NCBI GenBank assembly: GCA_016712635.1
Contig: JADJQS010000001.1
Span: 532,001-596,000 of the forward strand
Length of the DNA stretch: 64,000 nucleotides
Reading direction: 5' to 3'
Source: Gammaproteobacteria bacterium
Lineage (GTDB): Bacteria; Pseudomonadota; Gammaproteobacteria; SZUA-140
Position 1 is the first letter of the stretch; each line of letters opens with the position of its first letter. The translations under genes and the position numbers were made by a program. The notes beneath the pieces are model-generated. The model was not told the DNA's origin. It saw nothing but the letters and a program-made list of their open reading frames with translations, and searched no databases. Of the stretch, positions 55,683 through 64,000 are shown piece after piece.

Positions 55683-57740
55683 TCAGGCCACGAGGCCGTG
55701 ATGGCGCAGCAGGGCGTCGATCTGCGGCTCGCGGCCGCGGAACTCCACGAACAGCTCCAGCGGGTCGCGCGACCCGCCCTGCTCCAGCACGGTGGAGAGA
55801 AAACGGATCCCCGTCTCCATGTCGAACACCCCCCGCTCCTCGAACAGCGAGAAGGCATCGCTGGACAGCACCTCGGCCCACTTGTAGCTGTAATAGCCCG
55901 CCGCGTAACCGCCGGCGAAGATATGGGAAAAGCTGTGCGGGAAACGGTTGAACGAGGGCGGCTTGATCACCGCCACCTCGTCGCGCACCTGCTGCAGGAC
56001 CTCGTACACGCGGCCGCCGCGCGCGGGATCGTAGTCGAGATGGAGGCGGAAATCGAACAGCGCGAACTCGAGCTGACGCAGCATCTTGATCCCCGACTGG
56101 AAGTTGCGCGCCGCCAGCAGCCGCGTGAACAGTTCCTCCGGGAGCGGTTCTCCCGTGCGGAAATGGCCCGACATCAGGACCAGGGCCTCGCGCTGCCAGC
56201 ACCAGTTCTCCATGAACTGGCTCGGCAGCTCCACCGCGTCCCAGGCCACGCCCTGGATCCCGGCCACGCTGGGATAATCCACCTGTGTCAGCATATGGTG
56301 CAGGCCATGCCCGAACTCGTGGAACAGGGTCAGCACCTCGTCGTGGGTGAAGCAGGCCGGCCCGGTGCCGACCGGCGGGGCGAAATTGCAGACCAGATGG
56401 GCAACGGGGATCTGAATACCCGCGTCCTGGCGTCTGCGCGCGACGCACTCGTCCATCCAGGCGCCGCCGCGCTTGTGCGCGCGGGCATAGAGGTCGAGGT
56501 AAAACTGCCCGCGCAGCTCGCCGCGCGCGTCGCGGATATCGTAAAAATTCACGTCGGGATGCCAGGTCTCGACGCCGGGACACTCGGTGATGGATAGCCC
56601 GTAGAGCCGGCGCGCGATCTCGAACAGACCGGCGAGCGCGTGCGGCGCAGGGAAATACGCCCGTAACTCCTCCTGCGAGACCGCGTATGTATGCTGGCGC
56701 AGGCGCTCCGCGCAATACATCACGTCCCACGCCTCGAGCACATCCAGCCCGAGATGATCGCGGGCGAAGCTGCGCAGCTCCGCCAGCTCGCGGCGCGCGC
56801 CCGGCAGAGAACGCCGGGCGAGGCCGCCGAGGAATTCAACCACCTGATTCGTATCGCGCGCCATTTTGGTCGCCAGCGAACGCTCGGCGAAGTTGGCGAA
56901 ACCGAGCAGGCGAGCCTCCTCGTGGCGCAGCGCCAGGATCCGCTCCATCACGGGACCGTTATCCCAGCGCCCGGCGTGCGGACCTTCGTCGGAGGCGCGC
57001 GTGACGAAGGCCTCGTACATCTCGCGCCGCAGGGCGCGCTCGTCGGCATAGGTCATCACCGCGAGGTAGGACGGATATTCGAGGGTAAACAACCAGCCTT
57101 CCAGCCCGCGCTGCTGCGCCGCCTGATGCGTCATGGCCCGTGCCGAGTCCGGCAGACCGGCGAGCAGGTCCGCATCCTCGACATGGCGGCTCCACGCCTG
57201 GGTGGCATCGAGCAGGTTCTGCTCGAAGCGGGCGGTCAGCAGTGAAAGTTCCTGCATCAGCTCGCGGTAACGCGCCTTGCGCCCTTCGTCGAGGGCGACG
57301 CCGGAGAGACGGAAATCGCGCAAGGCGTTCTCGACGATTTTCTTCTGCGCGGGCTGGAGGCGGCTGAAGTCCGCGCGCCGCTCGACGACCTGATAGGCCT
57401 GATGGAGTCCCTCGTTCTGGCCGAGCTCGCTCGCATAGGCGCTCAGCAGCGGAAGGCAGGCGTTGTACGCCTCGCGCAGCTCGGGCGTATTGGCCACCGC
57501 GTTCAGGTGGCCGACGGGCGACCACACCCGGTTCAGCCTATAGGCAAGGTCTTCCAGCGGCTGGACGAGATTGTCCCAGGTGTAGTCGTCGTCTCCCCGC
57601 AGCAGTTCCGCGATATGTACGCGGTTGTCCGTGAGCACCGCCTCGATGGCGGGAAGCACGTGCCCGGCGCGGATCGCACCAAAACGCGGCAGGGCGTCGA
57701 TGGCCAGCAGCGGGTTGTCGTTCAATGCCTGTGCGCTCAA
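55683..57740 (-). CDS. prlC: Oligopeptidase A (M3 family metallopeptidase)
   Basis: A 685-residue cytoplasmic zinc peptidase. The HEFGH zinc motif is in 'EVLTLFHEFGHGLHHMLTQV', and the downstream Glu motif is in 'GVAWDAVELPSQFMENWCWQ'. It degrades signal peptides and other small peptides. The TTG at 57740 is preferred as start because GGGAGG stands nine bases before it and the reading begins 'SAQALNDNPLLAIDALPRFG' like the family; an ATG at 57794 would overlap the divergent gor leader. It reads leftward from the gor gene. Confidence 0.9.
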   Translation of the reverse strand: MSAQALNDNPLLAIDALPRFGAIRAGHVLPAIEAVLTDNRVHIAELLRGDDDYTWDNLVQPLEDLAYRLNRVWSPVGHLNAVANTPELREAYNACLPLLSAYASELGQNEGLHQAYQVVERRADFSRLQPAQKKIVENALRDFRLSGVALDEGRKARYRELMQELSLLTARFEQNLLDATQAWSRHVEDADLLAGLPDSARAMTHQAAQQRGLEGWLFTLEYPSYLAVMTYADERALRREMYEAFVTRASDEGPHAGRWDNGPVMERILALRHEEARLLGFANFAERSLATKMARDTNQVVEFLGGLARRSLPGARRELAELRSFARDHLGLDVLEAWDVMYCAERLRQHTYAVSQEELRAYFPAPHALAGLFEIARRLYGLSITECPGVETWHPDVNFYDIRDARGELRGQFYLDLYARAHKRGGAWMDECVARRRQDAGIQIPVAHLVCNFAPPVGTGPACFTHDEVLTLFHEFGHGLHHMLTQVDYPSVAGIQGVAWDAVELPSQFMENWCWQREALVLMSGHFRTGEPLPEELFTRLLAARNFQSGIKMLRQLEFALFDFRLHLDYDPARGGRVYEVLQQVRDEVAVIKPPSFNRFPHSFSHIFAGGYAAGYYSYKWAEVLSSDAFSLFEERGVFDMETGIRFLSTVLEQGGSRDPLELFVEFRGREPQIDALLRHHGLVA

Positions 57741-57825
57741 TGTACTGCGCCTCCCGCTGTTAATGTTCACCGGCTGATTCGCGTAATGTACCATGGGCAC
57801 ACCAACCCCCAGCAAGGCAGTGCAC

Positions 57826-59175
57826 GTGACCGATCACTTCGACCTGATCGCCATCGGCGGCGGCAGCGGCGGGATCGCGGTCGCCAGCCGCGCCGCGCGC
57901 CTTGGGGCGCGCTGTGCGGTGATCGAATCGGACCGGTTGGGGGGCACCTGCGTCAACCGCGGCTGCGTGCCGAAGAAGATCATGTGGTACGCCGCCGCCA
58001 TCGCCGGCAGCCTGCACGATGCACGCGCCTACGGCTTCGATCTCGCGGCGGATGGCTTCGACTGGGCGCGACTCAGGTTTGCGCGCGACGCCTATCTCGC
58101 CCGGCTCAACCAGGTCTACCGCCGCAATCTCGCACAGGCCGGCGTCGTCCTGATCGAGGGCGCCGCCGCGTTCGTCGACCCGCATACCCTCGCGGTCGGC
58201 GACCGGCGCTGCCGCGCCGGGCACATCGTGATTGCGACCGGCAGCCGGCCGCGGACACCGGACGTCGAGCAGGCCGGGCTGGGCATCACATCGGACGGGT
58301 TCTTCAGCCTGCCGCGCCAGCCGCGCACTGTAGCGATCGCCGGCGCGGGTTACATCGCGGTGGAACTCGCCGGCCTGCTGAACGCGCTCGGCAGCCGCGT
58401 CACCCTGCTGCTGCGCCACCGGGAGCTGCTCGGGCGCTTCGACGCGATGATCCGCGAGACACTGGCGGAAGAGATGCGGGGTGCCGGCGTGCACATCGTT
58501 CCCGGGACGGAAATCATAGGGGTTTCGCACGACGCCGGCGGCGCCCTGACCCTGAGCTGCAGCGGACGTCAGAGCCTCACCGGTTTTGACGCCCTGATCT
58601 GGGCGATCGGCCGGCGGGCGAACACCGGGCGGCTCAATCTGCCCGCGGCGGGCGTACGCGTCGGCGCCGACGGGGCGCTGCCCGTCGACGATTACCAGAA
58701 TACGAATATTCCCGGCATCTATGCCGTAGGCGACGTCACCGGGCGTGCCGCGCTCACCCCGGTCGCGATCGCCGCCGGCCGGCATCTGGCAGACCGCCTG
58801 TTCGGCGGCCAGCCGGAAAGCCGGCTGGATTATGACAACATCCCCACCGTGATCTTCGGCCATCCGCCGGTCGGATCCGTGGGATTGAGCGAGGAGGAGG
58901 CGCATGTGCGCCATGGAAGCGGGGTGAAGTGCTACCATACCCGCTTCACTCCGCTCTATCATGGGATCACCGGGCGCAATGCGCAAACCGCGGTGAAACT
59001 GGTCACTGTCGGGGAGGAGGAGCGCGTCGTCGGCTGCCATATCGTCGGCCTCGGCGCCGATGAGATGCTGCAGGGCTTCGCGGTGGCCATCAGGCTGGGT
59101 GCGACCAAGCGGGATTTCGACCGCACCGTCGCAATCCACCCCACCGCAGCCGAGGAATTCGTCCTGCTGGGCTAG
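57826..59175 (+). CDS. gor: Glutathione-disulfide reductase
   Basis: A 449-residue FAD enzyme of the pyridine nucleotide-disulfide family. 'DHFDLIAIGGGSGGIAVASR' gives the FAD site and 'LGGTCVNRGCVPKKIMWYAA' the redox Cys pair. 'AIAGAGYIAVELAGLLNALG' is the NADPH site; the C-terminal 'HPTAAEEFVLLG' carries the catalytic His-Glu. The CVNRGCVPKK form and length match E. coli Gor (450). GTG at 57826 has AAGGCAG upstream; an ATG at 57793 is the alternative. It is divergent from prlC with 85 bases between. Confidence 0.94.
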   Translation: MTDHFDLIAIGGGSGGIAVASRAARLGARCAVIESDRLGGTCVNRGCVPKKIMWYAAAIAGSLHDARAYGFDLAADGFDWARLRFARDAYLARLNQVYRRNLAQAGVVLIEGAAAFVDPHTLAVGDRRCRAGHIVIATGSRPRTPDVEQAGLGITSDGFFSLPRQPRTVAIAGAGYIAVELAGLLNALGSRVTLLLRHRELLGRFDAMIRETLAEEMRGAGVHIVPGTEIIGVSHDAGGALTLSCSGRQSLTGFDALIWAIGRRANTGRLNLPAAGVRVGADGALPVDDYQNTNIPGIYAVGDVTGRAALTPVAIAAGRHLADRLFGGQPESRLDYDNIPTVIFGHPPVGSVGLSEEEAHVRHGSGVKCYHTRFTPLYHGITGRNAQTAVKLVTVGEEERVVGCHIVGLGADEMLQGFAVAIRLGATKRDFDRTVAIHPTAAEEFVLLG

Positions 59176-59209
59176 ACCAGCAGAAATTTCAGCTTACCCA
59201 GGTGGCGAC

Positions 59210-59752
59210 ATGACAATACGGACGTTTGGGGGGAAGACACCGCTCCTGGGCGCGCGCGCGTATGTCGACGCGACGGCGCTCGCGCTCGGCGACGTCGTCC
59301 TCGGCGACGACGCCTCGCTGTGGCCAATGGCGGTGGCACGCGGCGACGTGCACTCTATCCGCATCGGGGCACGCACCAACATCCAGGACGGATCCGTCCT
59401 GCACGTCACGCAGGACAACCGCTTCAACCCTGGCGGCCATGCGCTCGTCATCGGCGACGATGTAACCGTCGGCCACGGCGTCATACTGCACGCCTGCACG
59501 GTGGAGGACCTGGTGCTGGTTGGCATGGGATCCACCGTCCTCGACGGCGCGGTCATCCGCAGCCGCGTCATGATCGGCGCCGGCAGCCTGGTGCCGCCGA
59601 ACAAGGTATTGGAAAACGGATATCTCTACCTGGGAAGCCCGGTGAAACAGGCGCGCCCGCTGACGGGAAAGGAACTCGAGTACCTGGAATTCTCCGCGCG
59701 GCACTATGTAGAACTCAAGGACCGCCATCTGCTGAACAAGGCGGGAACCTGA
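59210..59752 (+). CDS. Gamma-carbonic anhydrase-like left-handed beta-helix protein
   Basis: A 180-residue hexapeptide-repeat protein of the YrdA/CaiE type. Repeats run from residue 10 to 150; 'IRIGARTNIQDGSVLHVTQD', 'IGDDVTVGHGVILHACTVED' and 'SRVMIGAGSLVPPNKVLENG' mark it, with histidines expected to hold a metal. Family members include active gamma-carbonic anhydrases and inactive YrdA; activity is uncertain here. It starts 35 bases after gor and converges on the unknown gene at 59766. Confidence 0.9.
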   Translation: MTIRTFGGKTPLLGARAYVDATALALGDVVLGDDASLWPMAVARGDVHSIRIGARTNIQDGSVLHVTQDNRFNPGGHALVIGDDVTVGHGVILHACTVEDLVLVGMGSTVLDGAVIRSRVMIGAGSLVPPNKVLENGYLYLGSPVKQARPLTGKELEYLEFSARHYVELKDRHLLNKAGT

Positions 59753-59765
59753 AACCTCCGGGTGG

Positions 59766-60620
59766 TCAGGCCGCCGGTACCGGGTCCGCCTCGATCACCC
59801 GGCCAGGCTGCGCCACATCAAGCGCGGACAGCACGCGGTCCAGCAGCGTGGAAACAGAGGCCGCATCTCCGCCCAGCACCTCCGCGGCCGCCTTGAGCAG
59901 CTCATCGAACAGGCCCTTGCGTCCCGCACTCGCCGTGCGCGCTGCATCCAGTTCGCCGATGAAGGAGGGCAGATCGGGGAACGGATCGGCATTACCGGCG
60001 TCATTCGCCGCCATGGCCTGCACCGAGCGGTAGGCGGCGGTGGCACGGACGGTCTGTGTCATATCCATTGACAGTGAAAATGACGCCAGCTCCTCAATAT
60101 CGAACCCGAATCCGCTCACCTGGCTGAGCAGTCCATCCATGTCCCCGCTGAAAAAGCGCCCGGCGAGCTGGTCCACGCGACCGAGCAGCTCTTCGATGGC
60201 GGCGGTTTCCTCCGCGCTCAACTCACCCTCAAGGGTATAGGCGAGATTCCCGCTCGCCGAAATGGAAGCCCCCAGGGAAACCGCAGTTGCCGCAGAATCC
60301 GCCGCCCGGTAGGCGGCCAGCTGCACGGCACGGGCGTCTGACAGCGAGATCGCAACCCGGTCGCCCTCCGCAGTCATGATCTCGAGCTGCAGGCTCCGCG
60401 CGCGGCTCGCATCCACCGCGTAGGCCTGTTCGGTGAATATCGTTACCGGCGTCGCCGTCTCTGTGCGCCGGCAACGCGGCGCGTTGTCCGGGGCACAACG
60501 GGAGCGGGCCTCGTCGCCGTGCGCAGCCGAGTGGCGCACGGGTGAGGCATGCGTCTCTGCGCGTGCATGCCCCCATTGATGCCGGTTCATACCCGCTGCG
60601 CTGACGGGATTGAGATCCAT
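59766..60620 (-). CDS. Unrecognised 284-residue protein
   Basis: No family recognised. The N-terminal 60 residues are rich in Arg, His, Ala and Cys and look disordered. The region from residue ~65 has 'IFTEQAYAVDASRARSLQLE' then a region with beta-strand-like 'GDRVAISLSDARAVQLAAY' and Ala/Ser-rich stretches. Around residue 145-200 acidic helices such as 'GELSAEETAAIEELLGRVDQ' and 'FGFDIEELASFSLSMDMTQT' occur. No signal peptide or membrane span. The start at 60620 has GGGGA eight bases upstream. Context: convergent with the carbonic-anhydrase-like gene, same strand as the hydrolase downstream. Confidence 0.7.
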   Translation of the reverse strand: MDLNPVSAAGMNRHQWGHARAETHASPVRHSAAHGDEARSRCAPDNAPRCRRTETATPVTIFTEQAYAVDASRARSLQLEIMTAEGDRVAISLSDARAVQLAAYRAADSAATAVSLGASISASGNLAYTLEGELSAEETAAIEELLGRVDQLAGRFFSGDMDGLLSQVSGFGFDIEELASFSLSMDMTQTVRATAAYRSVQAMAANDAGNADPFPDLPSFIGELDAARTASAGRKGLFDELLKAAAEVLGGDAASVSTLLDRVLSALDVAQPGRVIEADPVPAA

Positions 60621-60688
60621 AAGCTGATTCCCCGGATACGGATATACCCCATGTTTCGGGCGGGCGTGAACCAAACTTTAGAGCGCGG

Positions 60689-61501
60689 TCACAGAAATTC
60701 GCTGAAGAACCGCGCGAGCCCGTCGACGTAGCGATCCCCGCTGCGGAGATATCCGTCGTAATGCGGCCCCGCGATTTCCACCAGCCGCTTCGGCTCATTG
60801 GCGATCCCGTAGAGCATGGAGGCGTGCTGATAGGGAATCAGTTCATCATCCCGGCTGTGCATCAGCAGCACCGGACAACGCACCTGCCGGATATAGTCCT
60901 TGACGGGATAGCGGTAACGCGCGAGCAGCCGCGCGGGCAGGCGCGGATGCAGCCCGGCGGCGAGATCGGGAAACGACAGGAAGGTCGACTCGAGCACCAG
61001 GGCGCGCGGGGGATGCCGGGCCGCGAGCCAGCAGGCCACGGCCCCGCCCAGAGACCGCCCCATCACCACGATACGGCCGGCCTCGACGGTGCGCTCGCGC
61101 ACCAGGTAATCCCATGCAGCCTCGGCGTCGCGATAGATCCCTTCCTCGTCGGGACGCCCCTCGCTGCGGCCATAACCTCGGTAGTCAAACAGGAATGTGC
61201 TGAAGCCCAGGCGGTGGAACACCGCCAGCGAATCCAGGCACCAGGAGATGTTACGCGTGCTGCCGTGCAGGAACAGCAGGACGTGGCGGGCGCCGGGGCA
61301 CGGCACGTACCAGCCGTGCAGCCGCGTCCCGTCCTCCGCGGTGAAACCGATGTCTTCATAATCGAATCCGCGTTCCGCGGGAACGGCGCGGATCTCGCGC
61401 AGCGGCCGGTACATGCGCCGGGTCTGGCGCACATATATCCAGACCATGAAGGAAACGTACGCCAGCGCCGCAAGCGCGAGGACGGAAAAAACAGCGGTCA
61501 T
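60689..61501 (-). CDS. Membrane-anchored alpha/beta hydrolase
   Basis: A 270-residue serine hydrolase with an N-terminal anchor (about residues 3-24). The alpha/beta core has 'HVLLFLHGSTRNISWCLDSL' (oxyanion), nucleophile Ser in 'GRSLGGAVACWLA' and 'CPVLLMHSRDDELIPYQHAS' with the acid, then His in 'GPHYDGYLRSGDRYV'. It resembles the BEM46/ABHD13 group; substrate unknown. No close operon partner, the next gene being 68 bases away. Confidence 0.88.
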   Translation of the reverse strand: MTAVFSVLALAALAYVSFMVWIYVRQTRRMYRPLREIRAVPAERGFDYEDIGFTAEDGTRLHGWYVPCPGARHVLLFLHGSTRNISWCLDSLAVFHRLGFSTFLFDYRGYGRSEGRPDEEGIYRDAEAAWDYLVRERTVEAGRIVVMGRSLGGAVACWLAARHPPRALVLESTFLSFPDLAAGLHPRLPARLLARYRYPVKDYIRQVRCPVLLMHSRDDELIPYQHASMLYGIANEPKRLVEIAGPHYDGYLRSGDRYVDGLARFFSEFL

Positions 61502-61705
61502 GTAAATCTCTCAATTCGCCGTGGGTTGGTCGAGCGCCGCCGCAGTGCCTGCCCGTGCTTCAATCCGGGCCGCAGCGGAATTCTGCGCGAGATTCCTTTC
61601 CGCGCCAAGTGCAAGATCGACCGCGGTCGATGCCGACTTGAACGCCCGCGGTATTCCGGTTCTAATACCGGAGGACTGCCACTGCGCCAGGGAGATCGTC
61701 ACCCG

Positions 61706-62632
61706 ATGACGGCCGACATCCATTCCAAATTTATCGGCGCTATGCTCGGGGCGGCACTGGGGGACGCGATCGGCGAGCTCGCATTCCAGCACCCCGATCG
61801 CAATGACCTTCTCGCCCGGCTGGATCACGAGCCGCAGCTGCGCTACACCGACGACACGGTCATGACCATCGTCGTGGCGGAACATCTCATCGCGCACGGC
61901 GACATCCAGCCGCAGATACTCGGTCACCAGTTCCGCGATCATTATCACAGGGAACCCTGGCGCGGCTACGGCGAGAGCACCCGCTACGTCTTCTCGCTGG
62001 TGGAAAACGAAGGCATCGGCTACATCGACGCCGCGCTGCGTCTGCACGGCGGCGCCGGCACGTACGGCAACGGGGCCGCGATGCGCGTCACGCCGGTCGC
62101 GCTTTTCCATCACCGGTCGGCGGATCTGCGCGACAAGGTGGCGGCGGCATCCCGCGTGACGCACGCGCATGCGGTCGCGATCGACGCGGCCGCGGTCCTC
62201 GCCCAGGCCCAGGTCCGCCTGCTGGCGCTGAACTCGCAGCGTCCGTTCGCGCCACAGGCGCTCGCCGGAGAACTGATTGAATGCGCGCAGTGCGCGCTGC
62301 TGCGCGACAAGCTGGAGCGCATCCCGGCACTGCTCGACAGCGGCCTGCCGCACCAGCAGGTCGCCGAGATCCTCGGCTGCGGGACCGCGGCGCATGAGTC
62401 GTTGCCCTTTGCCCTGTATTGCTTCCTGACCCACCCGCACGAGTTCATGGAGTGCGTGTTGTGCGCCGCGCTCAACGGCGGCGACCGCGACACGCTGGGC
62501 ACCATGGCCGGCGCAGCGGCCGGGGCGCTGCTGGGAGTCGAGGCACTGCCGAAGGCCTGGCTGGCTAAACTCGAGAACCGCCAGCATATCGAGACGCTGG
62601 CGCGCGAGCTTGCGGCGCGATACACCTCTTGA
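61706..62632 (+). CDS. ADP-ribosylglycohydrolase family protein
   Basis: A 308-residue all-helical ARH-type protein. 'GAMLGAALGDAIGELAFQHP' opens it, then 'LRYTDDTVMTIVVAEHL' with the first magnesium site, and 'GNGAAMRVTPVALFHHRSAD'. The second metal site is 'NGGDRDTLGTMAGAAAGALL', where the usual GGDTDT reads GGDRDT but both aspartates are kept. It could remove ADP-ribose from protein or small molecules, or do a related reaction. No ADP-ribosyltransferase is nearby. It converges on aroE, the stops adjacent. Confidence 0.88.
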   Translation: MTADIHSKFIGAMLGAALGDAIGELAFQHPDRNDLLARLDHEPQLRYTDDTVMTIVVAEHLIAHGDIQPQILGHQFRDHYHREPWRGYGESTRYVFSLVENEGIGYIDAALRLHGGAGTYGNGAAMRVTPVALFHHRSADLRDKVAAASRVTHAHAVAIDAAAVLAQAQVRLLALNSQRPFAPQALAGELIECAQCALLRDKLERIPALLDSGLPHQQVAEILGCGTAAHESLPFALYCFLTHPHEFMECVLCAALNGGDRDTLGTMAGAAAGALLGVEALPKAWLAKLENRQHIETLARELAARYTS

Positions 62633-63499
62633 TCAGGCGCCGCGCCTGGCCGACAGGCGTTTGCGCATCATCGCGATCACGGCTGCGGTTTCCGGCCGTA
62701 CGCCGCGCCATATGAAAAAGGATTCCGCCGCCTGCTCGACCAGCATGCCGAGCCCGTCCGCCGCGCGGACCTCACCCTGCGCCTGCGCCCAGCGCAGAAA
62801 CGGCGTCGGTTCCGCCGCGTACATCATGTCGTAGCACAGACAGTTCGGCGCCAGGACCGCGGGCGGTAACGGCAGTTCCGCGCCGTGCAGGCTCGCCGCA
62901 GTGCCGTTGACGACGAGGTCGAAATCCCGCCCGGCCAAGGCCTCATACGAGCAGCCGGTCACCGGCAAGACCGCACTGGCGAACTGCCCGGCGAGTTCCA
63001 GCGCGCTGTCGACGGTGCGGTTGGCGATCACGACTTCACGCGGTCCCTGCTCCAGCACGGGCCCCATCACCCCGCGCACCGCGCCACCGGCACCCGCGAT
63101 CAGCACACGCCGGCCGGCAATCTCCGCGCCGAGATTGACCGTGATGTCGCGCACCATCGCGATACCGTCGGTATTGTCCCCGTAGGCACCGTCGTCCCCG
63201 AAGCGAATCGTATTAACCGCGCCCGCGCGTTCGGCGCGCACACTGCGCCGCTCCACCCAGGCCCAGGCGAGACGCTTGAACGGTACGGTGACATTGAGCC
63301 CCTTGCCGCCCGCGGCGGCGAAATTTCCCGCCGCCTGCTCGAAACCGCCCTCATCCACCTGGATCGCCGTGTAAACGATGCGCTGCCCGGTCTGGCGTGC
63401 GAACTCGGCATGGATCGCAGGCGACAGGCTGTGCGCAACCGGATTACCCATGACCGCATAGCGATCCGGAAGGACGTCGAACTCGAACAGGGATGACAT
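62633..63499 (-). CDS. aroE: Shikimate dehydrogenase
   Basis: A 288-residue AroE, NADPH-dependent. The shikimate site has 'YAVMGNPVAHSLSPAIHAEF' near residue 13 and 'GLNVTVPFKRLAWAWVERRS' near 70 with the catalytic Lys. NADPH motif 'VLIAGAGGAVRGVMGPVLEQ' lies near 133 and 'VNGTAASLHGAELPLPPAVL' near 210. It pairs functionally with AroQ of this window. Adjacent (convergent, no gap) to the ADP-ribosylglycohydrolase gene. Confidence 0.95.
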   Translation of the reverse strand: MSSLFEFDVLPDRYAVMGNPVAHSLSPAIHAEFARQTGQRIVYTAIQVDEGGFEQAAGNFAAAGGKGLNVTVPFKRLAWAWVERRSVRAERAGAVNTIRFGDDGAYGDNTDGIAMVRDITVNLGAEIAGRRVLIAGAGGAVRGVMGPVLEQGPREVVIANRTVDSALELAGQFASAVLPVTGCSYEALAGRDFDLVVNGTAASLHGAELPLPPAVLAPNCLCYDMMYAAEPTPFLRWAQAQGEVRAADGLGMLVEQAAESFFIWRGVRPETAAVIAMMRKRLSARRGA

Positions 63500-63634
63500 G
63501 AAAAGAGGGTAATGAGGAAACGGAAGAGATACAAGGAAAACGGTCGTGCCCGCTGCGATCTGGAGTCGGTATATGCCCGGCGACCTGCGGAATCCTGCGT
63601 CAGCGCATCTGCAACACCGGGCTTGGATCCGCCT

Positions 63635-64000
63635 TTATGAGGTTCGCAGCCAGCCCGCCGCCGCCTTGGCGTAGTAGCTCAGGATTGCATCGGCACCCGC
63701 GCGCTTCATCGCCAGCAGGCTTTCCATGACGGCGGCGCGCTCGTTGAGCCAACCGCGTTCGGCCGCCGCCTTGAGCATGGCGTATTCTCCGCTCACCTGA
63801 TAGACGAAGGTGGGCGCGCCGAACGCGTCCTTGACGCGCCGCACGATGTCGAGATAGGGCATGCCCGGCTTGATCATGATCATGTCGGCGCCTTCCTCGA
63901 GGTCGAGCGCCACCTCCCACAGGGCCTCGTCGGAATTGGCCGGATCCATCTGGTAGGTGTATTTGTCCCCGCCGGCGAGATTGGCCGCCGACCCGACGGC
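63635..64000 (-). CDS. hemB: Delta-aminolevulinic acid dehydratase (C-terminal part, runs off window)
   Basis: The last ~122 residues of HemB (porphobilinogen synthase), open to the window end. 'KYTYQMDPANSDEALWEVAL' comes first, then 'GADMIMIKPGMPYLDIVRRV' with the second active-site Lys, and 'QVSGEYAMLKAAAERGWL'. It condenses two aminolevulinates for haem. The N-terminal two-thirds lie beyond the right edge. Start is therefore not known. Confidence 0.95.
   Translation of the reverse strand, partial: AVGSAANLAGGDKYTYQMDPANSDEALWEVALDLEEGADMIMIKPGMPYLDIVRRVKDAFGAPTFVYQVSGEYAMLKAAAERGWLNERAAVMESLLAMKRAGADAILSYYAKAAAGWLRTS

Overview
The window is gene-dense, GC-rich chromosomal DNA from a gammaproteobacterium. 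Gene order supports this: (gshB)-tonB-yqgE-ruvX-pyrR-pyrB-pyrC', aroQ-accB-accC, cutA-dsbD beside fxsA-groES-groEL, and an LPS block containing msbA, lpxL, hldE and waaA next to tolC, pcm and thiC. The combination of a Pseudomonas-like pyrBC' pair, a split pntAA/pntAB/pntB transhydrogenase and a CIRCE-controlled groESL points to a non-enteric lineage (Pseudomonas/Chromatiales-like). That placement is inference; no rRNA or tRNA gene was seen in the window.

Layout. 1-4.8 kb: TonB-type protein, YqgE, RuvX and a pyrimidine operon (PyrR, PyrB, and a dihydroorotase homologue that has lost metal ligands). 4.8-9.4 kb: a PyrK-like electron-transfer protein, an ECF sigma factor with a small zinc-finger partner, and the three-gene proton-translocating transhydrogenase. 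9.6-15.9 kb: GalE, ProS, a lytic transglycosylase, IlvD and TtcA, with a perfect REP-like palindrome after the transglycosylase gene. 16.1-18.6 kb: a complete bufferin-type RiPP operon (BufA1 precursor, MNIO/DUF692 enzyme, DUF2063 partner, DoxX) ending in a hairpin. 18.6-19.1 kb: two unannotated 26-residue single-membrane-span peptides on the opposite strand. 19.3-34.4 kb: ArgA, AccC/AccB/AroQ, TlpA-like/DsbD/CutA, FxsA, GroESL, PilU, GlnE, IlvE and a small zinc protein.

34.4-49.9 kb is a cell-surface polysaccharide/LPS region: sulfotransferase, four glycosyltransferases, a methyltransferase-like protein, an O-antigen-ligase-like protein, an AsnB-type amidotransferase, MsbA, LpxL, HldE and WaaA. 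49.9-64 kb holds tolC (broken by a one-base frameshift), a Pcm-like methyltransferase, ThiC, a membrane GGDEF cyclase, oligopeptidase A, glutathione reductase, a gamma-carbonic-anhydrase-like protein, an unknown protein, an alpha/beta hydrolase, an ADP-ribosylglycohydrolase, AroE and the 3' part of hemB.

Most of the window is housekeeping. The parts most worth a second look are the bufferin operon, the pair of micropeptides beside it, the inactive-looking PyrC', and the tolC frameshift.
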